Below, piece by piece: positions 26,118-35,010 of a stretch of DNA of 64,000 bases. Position numbers and translations under genes: made by a program. This DNA comes from Flavobacteriales bacterium UBA4110 (lineage in GTDB: Bacteria; Bacteroidota; Bacteroidia; Flavobacteriales; Weeksellaceae), in the NCBI GenBank assembly GCA_002383165.1, contig DFXK01000018.1, forward strand, positions 104,136 to 168,135, given 5' to 3'. A model generated the notes under the pieces. The model did no database searches, had not been told where the DNA came from, and worked only from the letters and a program-made list of their open reading frames with translations. Every line of letters begins with the position of its first letter. Position 1 is the stretch's first letter.

Positions 26118-26976
26118 CATAAACAGGTCTTTGGTTGGTATAAAATTTATCAATCAGATTTTTAAGTTTTCTCTGAGTGCTGGATTCTTTGATCCGAATA
26201 GGAATTTTAGAAAGTTCCATATCTTTTATACGTTCTACAACTGCATCAAAATGATACTTCTTCATAAAACATTCTCTTAGAAAAAGACTTATTGTATCAT
26301 TCCATTGTTTTTTATTTCCCCAATAATGCCCAACAATATGGTCTGCTGGTTGTAACTCTGAATATTGATTGAGTCCAAGGGAAAACGCAAATTGTTCAAT
26401 CAATCTTCTTGTAACGCCATCTGCGCACATGGCGTCATTAATCTGAAGCGTTAGTTCAAGACATTCGAAATGTTTTTGTGATATGCCTATTAGTCCGGCA
26501 TTCCACATTGCTACATTTTCATTGATTATGATATTTCCATAGGACTTCCCTTTCATCTGTTTCCACATTAGTTTTTCGGTTTTTGATGAAAGTTGCGATA
26601 GTTTGCCTTCGTTAAGGTGCATAAATTGATTTCCACTTTGAAGAGCAGTACGCAATTCAGCTGTATTTTTATAGAAAAAAGTATCCGAATCCAAATACAA
26701 GATAGAATCCTGTGGATATTTCTGAGCAACCAACTGCAGTGCTTTTATTTTTACCCTCCAAAAAAACTGATGAGGACCTTCCCAATCCATTATAGTATCT
26801 TGGTTAATGACTATTGTTTCTATTTTATCTTCGAAAAAACCGAATAGTGAGGAGTCATCTGTTATTACAATAATTTTATCATCATCGTTTTTATGTAACA
26901 GTGCCGTAAAAATGGAAAAATAGGCTTGCTGATAATTTTCGATTTTAGTACCAAATACTAAATATACAATGTTCAT
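26107..26976 (-). CDS. GT-A type glycosyltransferase
   Basis: 289 residues from the ATG that opens MNIVYLVFGTKIENY; the longer frame adds 12 residues with no helix or strand of the fold. A GT-A fold is suggested by the N-terminal strand, KIIVITDDSSLF, and the DxD-like YLDSDTFFYKN near residues 90-100. The later MWNAGLIGISQKHFECL resembles the product-side segment of family 8-like nucleotide-sugar transferases. It is the only minus-strand gene of the block except the GT90 gene. Sugar donor unknown. Confidence 0.78.
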   Translation of the reverse strand: MNIVYLVFGTKIENYQQAYFSIFTALLHKNDDDKIIVITDDSSLFGFFEDKIETIVINQDTIMDWEGPHQFFWRVKIKALQLVAQKYPQDSILYLDSDTFFYKNTAELRTALQSGNQFMHLNEGKLSQLSSKTEKLMWKQMKGKSYGNIIINENVAMWNAGLIGISQKHFECLELTLQINDAMCADGVTRRLIEQFAFSLGLNQYSELQPADHIVGHYWGNKKQWNDTISLFLRECFMKKYHFDAVVERIKDMELSKIPIRIKESSTQRKLKNLIDKFYTNQRPVYVKK

Positions 26977-27144
26977 TTGTTTAATTTTGATGGGAATCGG
27001 GATAGTAAACAATTAGTAAAACAGAGCGATGCGCTGATAATTATTAAGTTTTTTATTATCTTGCAAGTTAATAAAATATTGTAAAATAGGCGATCCGCAA
27101 GCGGCTTTGTTTTTTAATTTTCAAGCAAACATTTTTGAAACCAA

Positions 27145-28110
27145 ATGAATTACCCATTAATTAGCCTAATTATCCCTTGTTATAATGCTGAAAAAACGCT
27201 GGAAAAATGCATGATTTCAGTGATGGGACAAACCTATGGGAATTTAGAAATCATTATTGTTGACGATGGTTCTACTGATGGATCATCGCAAATATATAAC
27301 AAACATCAGAGCCAAGATGATCGAATAAAAGTAATCAAACAAAAAAACACCGGTGTTTCCAAAGCCCGAAATGTTGGACTGCAATCTGCGACCGGAGCCT
27401 ACATCTGTTTTGTAGATTCTGATGATTGGGTTGAAGCCAATTATTGTGCAAAACTCTTTCAATTAATTACCAATGAAAATGCCGATATTGCGATTATAGA
27501 AGCCAGCTATGAAGATGAAGAAGGGCAAGTTATTTTTGAGAAACCTACCACCCAGGAAACGACCTTTCAAGGCAGAAAAGCCTTGTCGCTTTTACTAGAA
27601 GACACCGTGATCCAAAGTCACCCGTGGGGAAAACTATACAAGTCTAGTTTGGTAAAAGATCTCAGTTTCCCAGAAAATATAAAATGTTTTGAAGATTATT
27701 CCACACTTTTTAAAATATTTGACAAAGCAGAAAAAGTGGTAAAATCCAATGACAAATTATACCACTACATCCAGCGAGACGACAGTCTTTCACACGATCT
27801 TTCTCCAAAAACAGCTTATTATTTTTACATTGCAATAATGGAAGTATTCCGATTTTGGCAAGGGACAAGAAAAGTGGAAAACCAACAAAAAATTGCCAAA
27901 AATTTTGTTAAGAAATTATTGATGGTTCTCAAAAGGATTCTTCGTCAAACCTCCAAAGAAGAAATGAAAAATGAGAAAGAAGCCATCCGACAATCATTTG
28001 CTTTATTTCTAAAATATCCTGCGAAAACAATCGGCTTAGAATACTATTTTTATCTGAGACTGTATTATTACTTTCCTAATCTGTACACAAAATTAATATC
28101 AAAAAAATGA
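27145..28110 (+). CDS. Glycosyltransferase family 2
   Basis: 321-residue GT2 enzyme. Motifs: LISLIIPCYNAEKTLEKCM at the start, VDDGSTDGS near 37-45, NTGVSKARNVGLQSATG near 69-85, and the metal-binding VDSDDWVE near 91-98. The second half has PWGKLYKSSL and FEDYST, usual for capsule and LPS transferases, then a helical C-terminus. Its stop overlaps the next gene by four bases. Sugar not predictable; a surface polysaccharide is the likely product. Confidence 0.92.
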   Translation: MNYPLISLIIPCYNAEKTLEKCMISVMGQTYGNLEIIIVDDGSTDGSSQIYNKHQSQDDRIKVIKQKNTGVSKARNVGLQSATGAYICFVDSDDWVEANYCAKLFQLITNENADIAIIEASYEDEEGQVIFEKPTTQETTFQGRKALSLLLEDTVIQSHPWGKLYKSSLVKDLSFPENIKCFEDYSTLFKIFDKAEKVVKSNDKLYHYIQRDDSLSHDLSPKTAYYFYIAIMEVFRFWQGTRKVENQQKIAKNFVKKLLMVLKRILRQTSKEEMKNEKEAIRQSFALFLKYPAKTIGLEYYFYLRLYYYFPNLYTKLISKK

Positions 28111-29159
28111 TTTCTCAACCACTTGTTTCAATAATAGTTCCCTGTTATAATGTTGAAAAATATGTTGAAGAATGCATCAATTCTATTATTTTGCAAGATT
28201 ATAAAAATTGGGAAGGAATTTTAATCAATGATGGAAGTAGTGACAATACTTTAGATTTAATTAATAAATTTAAAGAAAAAGATGACCGTATCCGTGTCTT
28301 TTCTCAAGAAAACGCAGGTCTTTCCGCCACCAGAAATAAAGGAATAGAGCATTCTAAGGGAGTATTTATCTTTTTTTTGGACTCAGATGATGTTTTGGAC
28401 AGTCATGCAATTACAACCCTTGTTTCAGCTGTTTCTGATAATGACATCGTCACAGGAATTACTGTAAACTCAAAAATAGGAAATAAGCATATTGAGAAAA
28501 TATCACATTTATATCCACCAAAAGAAGGTAATGTTGTTTACGAGAACAACCACTTCGAAGTTCTCATAAAAGCTTTGGAGTCTGCATTAACACCTGTTGC
28601 ACAAAACCGATTATATAAAAAAGATTTTATAAACAAAAATAATATCCGATTCAAGGAAAAAATCCTTCACGAAGACGAATTATGGTTTTTTGAAACGATG
28701 CTCTTCGCAAGAAATGTAAAATTTATAGATCATGAAACATATTTTTACAGAACAGACAATGAGGATTCTATTACAAAAAATGTTGGGGACAGAAATTTAG
28801 AATCTTACATCACAATAATGGAAGTGATATTTGAAAAATACTCAAAACATCTTGAATTCAAAGTTATTGCAAGTTGGTATATGGTCTATATAAAAAAGAT
28901 TTTTTTGGATTTTGCCATTAGAGAACGCAATAAATTAAGTGATAAAATAATTGCTAGATTAGAAGCTGCACTAAAAAACTGCTACATTTCTTTAGGCAAT
29001 GAAAAAATCCTTTCCAAAAATAACGACATCTATTACAGAACGATTAATATCTTATCTTTGAAAAGTTACTCTATTATCCAAAAAAATTTCTTTCGAAACC
29101 CCATAAACAGCCTTAGAAAAGTGTATAAAGTTTTCAAAATAAAATATTTATTGAGATAA
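28107..29159 (+). CDS. Glycosyltransferase family 2
   Basis: 350-residue GT2 enzyme with VSIIVPCYNVEKYVEEC at the start, INDGSSDNT near 36-44, NAGLSATRNKGIEHSKG near 70-86 and the FLDSDDVLD metal site near 92-100. HEDELWFFETM near residues 190-200 is the probable catalytic or acceptor region. It overlaps the preceding GT2 gene by four bases and lies one base before the next gene, so the series is one operon. It differs clearly in sequence from the gene before it, so each probably adds a different sugar. Confidence 0.92.
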   Translation: MISQPLVSIIVPCYNVEKYVEECINSIILQDYKNWEGILINDGSSDNTLDLINKFKEKDDRIRVFSQENAGLSATRNKGIEHSKGVFIFFLDSDDVLDSHAITTLVSAVSDNDIVTGITVNSKIGNKHIEKISHLYPPKEGNVVYENNHFEVLIKALESALTPVAQNRLYKKDFINKNNIRFKEKILHEDELWFFETMLFARNVKFIDHETYFYRTDNEDSITKNVGDRNLESYITIMEVIFEKYSKHLEFKVIASWYMVYIKKIFLDFAIRERNKLSDKIIARLEAALKNCYISLGNEKILSKNNDIYYRTINILSLKSYSIIQKNFFRNPINSLRKVYKVFKIKYLLR

Positions 29160-29160
29160 A

Positions 29161-30138
29161 ATGAGTAATTCCAAAAACTTTCTTCTCGTGATGCCAGATT
29201 ACTCAGATTTTCCAAAATTATTTTTGGAGAATTTGAAAAAAGAAGGCTTCAACCCTACTTTAATTACTGACGAACCCTCAAAATTCAGGTATAAAGGCAA
29301 TGAAAAAATAATCAATTTTTTTCAAAAAACTTTCTTCAGAAACAAGGATTACAAAAAAAAACTTATTGCAGAACATAAACTGAAAGCATATTTTAAAATC
29401 ATTGATGATATTAAAGAAAATCTAGATTATGTCTTAATCATAAGACCAGATCAGTTTCCCATCTCGGTGGTGAAGGAATTGAAAAAAAAAACCAATAAAC
29501 TAATTGCTTATCAGTGGGACGGTATTGAAAAATTTCCAGATGTGAAAAAATATTTTCATCTTTTTGACACATTTTTCTGTTTTGATTCTGCAGACGAAAA
29601 AAACAATATAAAACCAATTACTAACTTTTATTTTGATTGCATTCCGCCGGTTTACAAAGATTTTAATGCTCAAAAACCCGAGCTTTACTTTGTAGGATTA
29701 TATTGGGAGAATAGAGAGAAAAAGATTGACCGATTCATATCCGAAGTGTCAAAAATGGAAGTTGAACTGTCCATTTTTATTCAATATAATAACAAATCAG
29801 AAATCAAGAACCCAAAAATAAAATATATAAAGGAAAGGATTACTTTTTTGGAAAACCTTCGAAACGTAGAAAAAGCAGATGTTTTATTAGATTTTGTAGA
29901 TCCAATACATAATGGGCTTTCTATCCGTTTTTTCGAAGCAATCTATTACAAGAAAAAAGTGATTACAGATAATCAAACAGTAAAAGATTATGACTTTTAC
30001 CATCCAGACAATATCTTTGTTTTAGACGAAAATTTTGATCAAATAGACAGTTTTCTCAACACACCCTATCGCGATCTTTCTGAAGAAATCGTAAAAAAAT
30101 ACGGATTTAGTCATTGGATCAAAGAGATAATTCGGTAA
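29161..30138 (+). CDS. Putative glycosyltransferase, paralogue 1
   Basis: 325 residues, no signal peptide, no family that I can name with certainty. It is a clear paralogue of the next gene: shared segments include VMPDYSDF/IMPRDFNI, LVIIRPD-like strands, KTNKLIAYQWDG, PITNFYFD, and DFVDPIHNGLSIRFFEAIY...KKKVITDN near 255-280. The last resembles the donor-binding end of GT-B enzymes (a late Glu and a following strand), as in CgeB-like glycan proteins. It lies inside a run of sugar transferases. Role inferred: surface polysaccharide assembly. Confidence 0.7.
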   Translation: MSNSKNFLLVMPDYSDFPKLFLENLKKEGFNPTLITDEPSKFRYKGNEKIINFFQKTFFRNKDYKKKLIAEHKLKAYFKIIDDIKENLDYVLIIRPDQFPISVVKELKKKTNKLIAYQWDGIEKFPDVKKYFHLFDTFFCFDSADEKNNIKPITNFYFDCIPPVYKDFNAQKPELYFVGLYWENREKKIDRFISEVSKMEVELSIFIQYNNKSEIKNPKIKYIKERITFLENLRNVEKADVLLDFVDPIHNGLSIRFFEAIYYKKKVITDNQTVKDYDFYHPDNIFVLDENFDQIDSFLNTPYRDLSEEIVKKYGFSHWIKEIIR

Positions 30139-30169
30139 TTTGTAAATTAAAATAATTTATCAGTTTACT

Positions 30170-31171
30170 TTGAAGAAAACCATTATACTTATAATGCCAC
30201 GTGATTTCAATATTTATGAAGCATTTGTGGAAAATCTAAAAACAACCGAATTCGAAATCGAATTGCTTTTTACAAGTAACCACGATTTTCGCTACAAGAA
30301 TCCAAAACAAAGAGTTACAAATTTCCTAAGGAAAACATTTTTAGGCGACAAAAACTATAAACAAAATTTGAAGGATAGGTTTAATGATGACGCTTTACTA
30401 AAAGAATTATCAAAAATTCAAAAAAAAGTAGATTATACACTTGTTATACGTCCAGATTATTTTTCCACTGAAATACTTCAGAAATTAAAAGAAAAAACCA
30501 ATAAACTGATTGCCTACCAATGGGATGGCCTAGAGCGATATCCTAAAGCAAAAAAACTCATCCCTCTTTTTGATCGATTTTTTTTATTTGATGTTGATGA
30601 TTATGAGAGACACAAATTCAATTTTCAAAACATTTTTCCTATTACCAATTTCTACTTCGATTTTGATAAAAATTTAGCTAAAAGTATAAATAATGAAGTT
30701 TTCTTCATTGGAAGTTTTATTGAAAATAGAATAGATAAAATTGTTCATTTAACAAAAACTTTCGCCAACTTAGGGTTGAATCCCAATATCAATTTGCTCG
30801 CTTTTGATGATGAAACACCTCGTAAATATTCTGGGTTAGGACTTAACTTCATTACTACAGGTATGACTTATTTAGAAGTGTTGGAAAAAGTAAGAAAAGC
30901 CGCAATTGTTTTGGACTTTGCCAATTCTGTACACAATGGTTTGTCGTTTAGGACTTTTGAAGCTATTTATTTTTCTAAAAAATTGATTACCAATAATCCT
31001 CTTGTAATGAAGTACGATTTTTATCATCCCAACAATATTTTAGTTTTGGATCAAAGTATGGGCGAAGAAGACATAAAACAATTCCTTTCTGCAGATTACA
31101 TACAGATTGATGATACGATAAAAACAAAATATTCATTTACCAATTGGCTAAAAACCGTTTTAAAAGATTAA
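30170..31171 (+). CDS. Putative glycosyltransferase, paralogue 2
   Basis: 333 residues, paralogous to the gene before it across its whole length (TNKLIAYQWDGLERYP, PITNFYFDFD, DFANSVHNGLSFRTFEAIYFSKKLITNN, KYSFTNWLK). The best start is a TTG at 30170, because it alone gives the first strand KKTIILIMP that matches the paralogue; the first ATG comes 24 bases later within that strand. Likely GT-B fold by the C-terminal pattern, but the family is not recognised. Tandem divergence suggests two related sugar additions. Confidence 0.68.
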   Translation: MKKTIILIMPRDFNIYEAFVENLKTTEFEIELLFTSNHDFRYKNPKQRVTNFLRKTFLGDKNYKQNLKDRFNDDALLKELSKIQKKVDYTLVIRPDYFSTEILQKLKEKTNKLIAYQWDGLERYPKAKKLIPLFDRFFLFDVDDYERHKFNFQNIFPITNFYFDFDKNLAKSINNEVFFIGSFIENRIDKIVHLTKTFANLGLNPNINLLAFDDETPRKYSGLGLNFITTGMTYLEVLEKVRKAAIVLDFANSVHNGLSFRTFEAIYFSKKLITNNPLVMKYDFYHPNNILVLDQSMGEEDIKQFLSADYIQIDDTIKTKYSFTNWLKTVLKD

Positions 31172-31180
31172 TCCATTATT

Positions 31181-32149
31181 ATGAAAACATCTGTTGCAAT
31201 GTGTACTTATAATGGAGAAAAATTTCTGGAAAAACAATTAGACTCCATTTTAAATCAATCTTACCCTATTAACGAAATTATTGTTTGCGATGACAAGTCC
31301 ACGGACTCTACAGTTTCTATTCTAAAGCAATATAAAGAAAAGCATCCAGAAATTTTTAAAATCTTCATCAATGTAGATAATCTCAAAAGTGTCAAAAATT
31401 TTGAAAAAGCAATCTCACTGTGTGAAAATGACATCATTTTTTTATGTGACCAAGATGATATTTGGGTGGAAGATAAAGTTCAAAGGATGATTTCGGTATT
31501 TAATAATGAAAACGAAATATCCGTAATATGTACAAACGGATACATCATTGATGAACACTATAAAAAGCTGGATGTACTAACACTTTGGGATTTCCCAAAA
31601 TTCGTTTTAGAGAACGGTTATCGTTTTGACTACTTCAATATCTTGAATTTGAATGACAATTTTTGTACAGGAGCTACTATGGCATTCAGTAAAGAATTTA
31701 AAAAAAATATTCTGCCAATTCCAACCATTGAAAATGTGCATCATGACGGCTGGATAGGTCTAGTCGCTAGCTTGCAAAACAAACTTTTTTTCTTGGATGA
31801 AAAACTGATTTACTATAGAAAACACCCTTCACAGCAGATCGGAAATGTCTTTTTCGAAAACACTGAAAAATCAAGAAAAAATATTACCAGTTATATGAGT
31901 ATTGATAAAGAAATAAAAACTTTCAAAGATTATAAAAAATTTCTTAAACGCTTTCCTGAGGCATACCATAGAAATATTGAATTGGCTGAAAATTTACCCG
32001 TACAAAATGAGTTTTTTAAAGAAAATGCAAAGGAAATAAAGCGCCGGTTTGAAATTACTTACAAAGAAATGAAATCAACCTTTCCCCTGCAGTCTTTTAT
32101 CTTGAAAATTTCGGACTTATTTTCTGGAAAAAGAAGAATTGCCCGCTAG
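31181..32149 (+). CDS. Rhamnosyltransferase-like glycosyltransferase family 2
   Basis: 322-residue GT2 enzyme: SVAMCTYNGEKFLEKQLDS at the start, CDDKSTDST near 36-44, NVDNLKSVKNFEKAISLC, and LCDQDDIW near 87-94, the DQDD form typical of rhamnosyltransferase and related O-antigen enzymes. VHHDGWIGLVAS near 187-198 is the usual HD-W acceptor-side motif, followed by YRKHPSQQIGN. It ends the plus-strand series. Sugar specificity is inferred from motif form only. Confidence 0.9.
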   Translation: MKTSVAMCTYNGEKFLEKQLDSILNQSYPINEIIVCDDKSTDSTVSILKQYKEKHPEIFKIFINVDNLKSVKNFEKAISLCENDIIFLCDQDDIWVEDKVQRMISVFNNENEISVICTNGYIIDEHYKKLDVLTLWDFPKFVLENGYRFDYFNILNLNDNFCTGATMAFSKEFKKNILPIPTIENVHHDGWIGLVASLQNKLFFLDEKLIYYRKHPSQQIGNVFFENTEKSRKNITSYMSIDKEIKTFKDYKKFLKRFPEAYHRNIELAENLPVQNEFFKENAKEIKRRFEITYKEMKSTFPLQSFILKISDLFSGKRRIAR

Positions 32150-32202
32150 AAAAATATATAACTTATAGTCCGTTGTTCTTGTCTCTTATGGTGTTATCGT
32201 TA

Positions 32203-32325
32203 TGACAACTTCTATCGCGGATTTACCTCAATTTTTCAGCTTATTATTTGGCTCATCCGCAAAAACACAATACTTACACAAAGGCATTTCTCCTATTTCC
32301 AACATTTCTTTAGTTTTTATAATTT
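32203..32325 (-). pseudogene. Decayed gene fragment with a CxxC motif
   Basis: On the minus strand, downstream of the GT90 gene, a frame reads MLEIGEMPLCKYCVFADEP and then NNKLKN (ATG at 32305, TGA at 32228); beyond the stop the same frame continues GKSAIEVV. The PLCKYC followed by N-stop-GKS resembles the C-terminal SPASM-like end of radical SAM proteins found in LPS loci, with a Trp codon changed to TGA. This is by eye and weak; a small CxxC peptide gene or a chance frame are the alternatives. Confidence 0.3.
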
Positions 32326-33264
32326 TTATTGAAAGTAGTCAAAGTATTTTTTCAATACCAATAGAGAGGTTAAGTTTTCGACAGCTCTATTGTTAAATTG
32401 ATTACGGTGTTCTTGGGCATTATTGATTATTTCCAGGGCTTCTTTGTCGTGATCTATATAATATTGTAGCTTTTCCTCCAAATTATTATAATCTGCTTCA
32501 ATACCTATAAAATGTACGTCAGGCAGCAAGGTTCCTTCCATATACCAAGTTTCCATCGTTAGAGGAGGACAAACGGCAATAGAATTGGAAGACATAATCC
32601 ACTTAAGATTAGTCGCGACATCATTGCCTTCCAGACTTAAAATAAATTTATTTTTCAGATGATCCGCAATAGATATTTTTGGCTTTATCCAATTTGGATT
32701 TCCTTCTCTTTTATTCACTTGCCCCAGATCACATAAAGGGTTGTTGAAATATTGTTCGTAAAATCTGATCCTATGCTGCTGATAAACACCAGCTCTACCG
32801 ATTAGTTTATTTTCTTTTGTAAGAAAATCAATATCGCCTTTCACATTAACAAAATGCCTGGCCTTGTCTAAGTTTAATAGGATATTATTCTCATTATTTC
32901 CTTTTATAGGTCTACTTTTGGATATCATTGGGTAGTCCAAAATGGTATTTACATCACCAAATTTAAAATCGATAGGATAATCTGCAGGGAAAAATCTTGC
33001 AAATTCGTAGGCATCAAAATAATACGATTTAGGTGTTTTCGGTTTCAACAAATCTTTTACCTGTGTTCCTGAATGAAAACCTTTCTTTGACTCTTGTATT
33101 TTATTGTAATAATCTACTCTCTTTTCTATTTTGAAAAGATTTTCTTTTGATACAGTTTTATACAGCTCATCTATTTTCTTATCATAAGATTTTACTGGAA
33201 CGATTCCCCGCCAAAAGCCTTGTATGTAGAAAAAAAACTTGTTTGTCTTGGAGATATAAACCAT
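32326..33264 (-). CDS. Glycosyltransferase family 90 (CAP10-like)
   Basis: 312-residue protein of the GT90/CAP10 type, related to LPS-modifying xylosyl- and O-glucosyltransferases. The ATG at 33264 is preferred: the longer TTG start would lie inside a TACTTTTG promoter core. Visible are the GDVNTILDYPMISKSRPI region, HFVNVKGDIDFL, LGQVNKREGNPNWIKPKISIADHLKNK-like segments (the K-x-S-x-x-x-x YKYL-like site reads SIADHLKNKFILSLEGND) and the donor-side WIMSSNSIAVCPPL plus WYMEGTLLPDVHFI. Length is near the family norm. It stands alone, opposite to the GT2 series. Confidence 0.85.
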   Translation of the reverse strand: MVYISKTNKFFFYIQGFWRGIVPVKSYDKKIDELYKTVSKENLFKIEKRVDYYNKIQESKKGFHSGTQVKDLLKPKTPKSYYFDAYEFARFFPADYPIDFKFGDVNTILDYPMISKSRPIKGNNENNILLNLDKARHFVNVKGDIDFLTKENKLIGRAGVYQQHRIRFYEQYFNNPLCDLGQVNKREGNPNWIKPKISIADHLKNKFILSLEGNDVATNLKWIMSSNSIAVCPPLTMETWYMEGTLLPDVHFIGIEADYNNLEEKLQYYIDHDKEALEIINNAQEHRNQFNNRAVENLTSLLVLKKYFDYFQ

Positions 33265-33279
33265 AAGTACATAAAACTC

Positions 33280-33287
33280 CAAAAGTA
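33280..33287 (-). promoter_or_regulatory. Promoter core of the GT90 gene
   Basis: Minus strand TACTTTTG, 15 bases before the chosen ATG; decides the start codon. Confidence 0.6.
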
Positions 33288-33298
33288 CAGAATGTTAT

Positions 33299-33317
33299 CT
33301 ATTTTTGCTTAATTTTG
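33299..33317 (+). promoter_or_regulatory. Promoter cores upstream of gltX
   Basis: Two overlapping matches, TATTTTTG (33299-33306) and TAATTTTG (33310-33317), about 120 bases before gltX; either would leave a long leader. Confidence 0.5.
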
Positions 33318-33436
33318 CACCACAATTTTGATATGAAATCGCCATTATAAATTTGTAGACCTACAGATGGATATAAGCGATTATATTACTTATTCCGATA
33401 ATCGGAATGACCTTTAAAAACATTACATATCTATAT

Positions 33437-34945
33437 ATGACAAAAGTAAGAGTGCGTTTTGCACCAAGTCCAACGGGAGCTTTACATTTAGGCGGTGTTA
33501 GAACTGCATTGTATGATTATCTTTTCGCAAAAAACAAAGGTGGCGAATTTGTACTCAGAATCGAGGATACAGATACAGCCAGATATGTCGAAGGCACAGA
33601 AGATTATATTATGAATTCTTTGGAGTGGTGTGGGATTATTCCTGACGAAAGTCCAAAAGTTGGAGGACCTTATGCTCCTTACAGACAATCTGAAAGAAGA
33701 GATATTTACGACAGATACAAAGAGCAAATCTTGAAAACAGATTATGCTTATTTAGCTTTTGATACGCCTGAAGAATTGGATGCTATAAGAAAAGACTTCG
33801 AAGCTAGAGGTGATGTTTTTGCTTACAATCATCAGACAAGACAACAATTAAGAAACAGTATTTCTCTTTCTTCTGAGGAGGTTCAGAAATTGTTGGATGA
33901 TAACGTTCCTTATGTCGTTCGTTTCAAAATGCCAATTGACAGAACGCTTAATCTTAAAGATATTATCAGAGGAAATTTTTCTGTGAATACCAGTACACTT
34001 GACGATAAAGTTCTAATCAAAAATGATGGAATGCCAACTTATCATTTCGCCAATGTTGTAGATGATTTTGAGATGAAAATTTCGCACGTTATCCGTGGTG
34101 AAGAATGGTTACCATCTATGCCTTTGCACGTTTTATTATATGAAGCGATGAATTGGGAAGCGCCTGAATTTGCGCATCTTTCATTGATTCTTAAACCTGA
34201 AGGAAAAGGTAAATTAAGCAAAAGAGATGGTGCAAAATTCGGATTTCCGGTTTTCCCAATGGATTTCAAAGATCCGGAAAGTGATGAAATTTGGAAAGGT
34301 TATAAAGAATCTGGCTATTTCCCTGAAGCTTTTATCAATATGACAGCTTTGTTAGGTTGGACACCCTCAAACGATAGAGAGATTATTTCAATGGACGAAA
34401 TGATTGCCGAGTTCGATCTTCACAAAGTTCATAAAGCCGGCGCAAGATTCGATCCACAGAAAGCGAAGTGGTTTAATCAGGAATATTTGAAGTTGAAATC
34501 TGATGAAGAGGTTTTGGTTTTACTGAAAGAAATTGATGAAGTTAATGCTTTGAATCTTTCTGATGACAAATTATTGAAAATCGTTTCATTGATGAAAGAA
34601 AGAGCAACTTTTGTGGTTGATATTTACAATGATGGAAAATTCTTCTTCGAAGCTCCAACTGCTTACGACGAAAAAGCAAGCAAAAAAGCTTGGAACGATA
34701 CTACTTCTGCAATTTTGAAAGATTTCTCAACCCAATTAGAAACGTCAGAATTTGATTCAGAAACTTTGAAAGAAGCGATTCATCATTTTGCAGAAGAACA
34801 TTCTATCGGGATGGGAAAACTAATGATGCCTCTTCGTCTCGCTTTGGTTGGAGAACTGAAAGGACCTGATGTTCCGGATATTATGAGTATCATTGGCAAA
34901 GAAGAAACATTGGCAAGAATAGAAAAAGCAATCAGTTTAAATTAA
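33437..34945 (+). CDS. gltX: Glutamyl-tRNA synthetase
   Basis: Class Ib synthetase for tRNA-Glu. The ATG at 33437 opens MTKVRVRFAPSPTGALHLGG, which contains the HIGH-type motif; an upstream in-frame ATG would add ten residues of no known role. The 502 residues also show the KMSKS-type KLSKRDGAKFGFPV near 265-278, and RGEEWLPSMPLHVLLYEA. No zinc-binding cysteine knuckle is seen in the insertion. It starts a pair with accA on the plus strand, though accA has its own promoter core. Confidence 0.97.
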   Translation: MTKVRVRFAPSPTGALHLGGVRTALYDYLFAKNKGGEFVLRIEDTDTARYVEGTEDYIMNSLEWCGIIPDESPKVGGPYAPYRQSERRDIYDRYKEQILKTDYAYLAFDTPEELDAIRKDFEARGDVFAYNHQTRQQLRNSISLSSEEVQKLLDDNVPYVVRFKMPIDRTLNLKDIIRGNFSVNTSTLDDKVLIKNDGMPTYHFANVVDDFEMKISHVIRGEEWLPSMPLHVLLYEAMNWEAPEFAHLSLILKPEGKGKLSKRDGAKFGFPVFPMDFKDPESDEIWKGYKESGYFPEAFINMTALLGWTPSNDREIISMDEMIAEFDLHKVHKAGARFDPQKAKWFNQEYLKLKSDEEVLVLLKEIDEVNALNLSDDKLLKIVSLMKERATFVVDIYNDGKFFFEAPTAYDEKASKKAWNDTTSAILKDFSTQLETSEFDSETLKEAIHHFAEEHSIGMGKLMMPLRLALVGELKGPDVPDIMSIIGKEETLARIEKAISLN

Positions 34946-34980
34946 TTTAACAATTCAAAAACCATTTAAAAAAAATAGAT

Positions 34981-34988
34981 TATTTTTG
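34981..34988 (+). promoter_or_regulatory. Promoter core of accA
   Basis: TATTTTTG, 22 bases before the accA ATG. Confidence 0.65.
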
Positions 34989-35010
34989 AACGGTTTAATC
35001 CAAACAAAAT

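Noticed and set aside
32202..32396. 64-codon + strand frame
   Set aside because: Antisense to the CxxC remnant and to the end of the GT90 gene; no motif.
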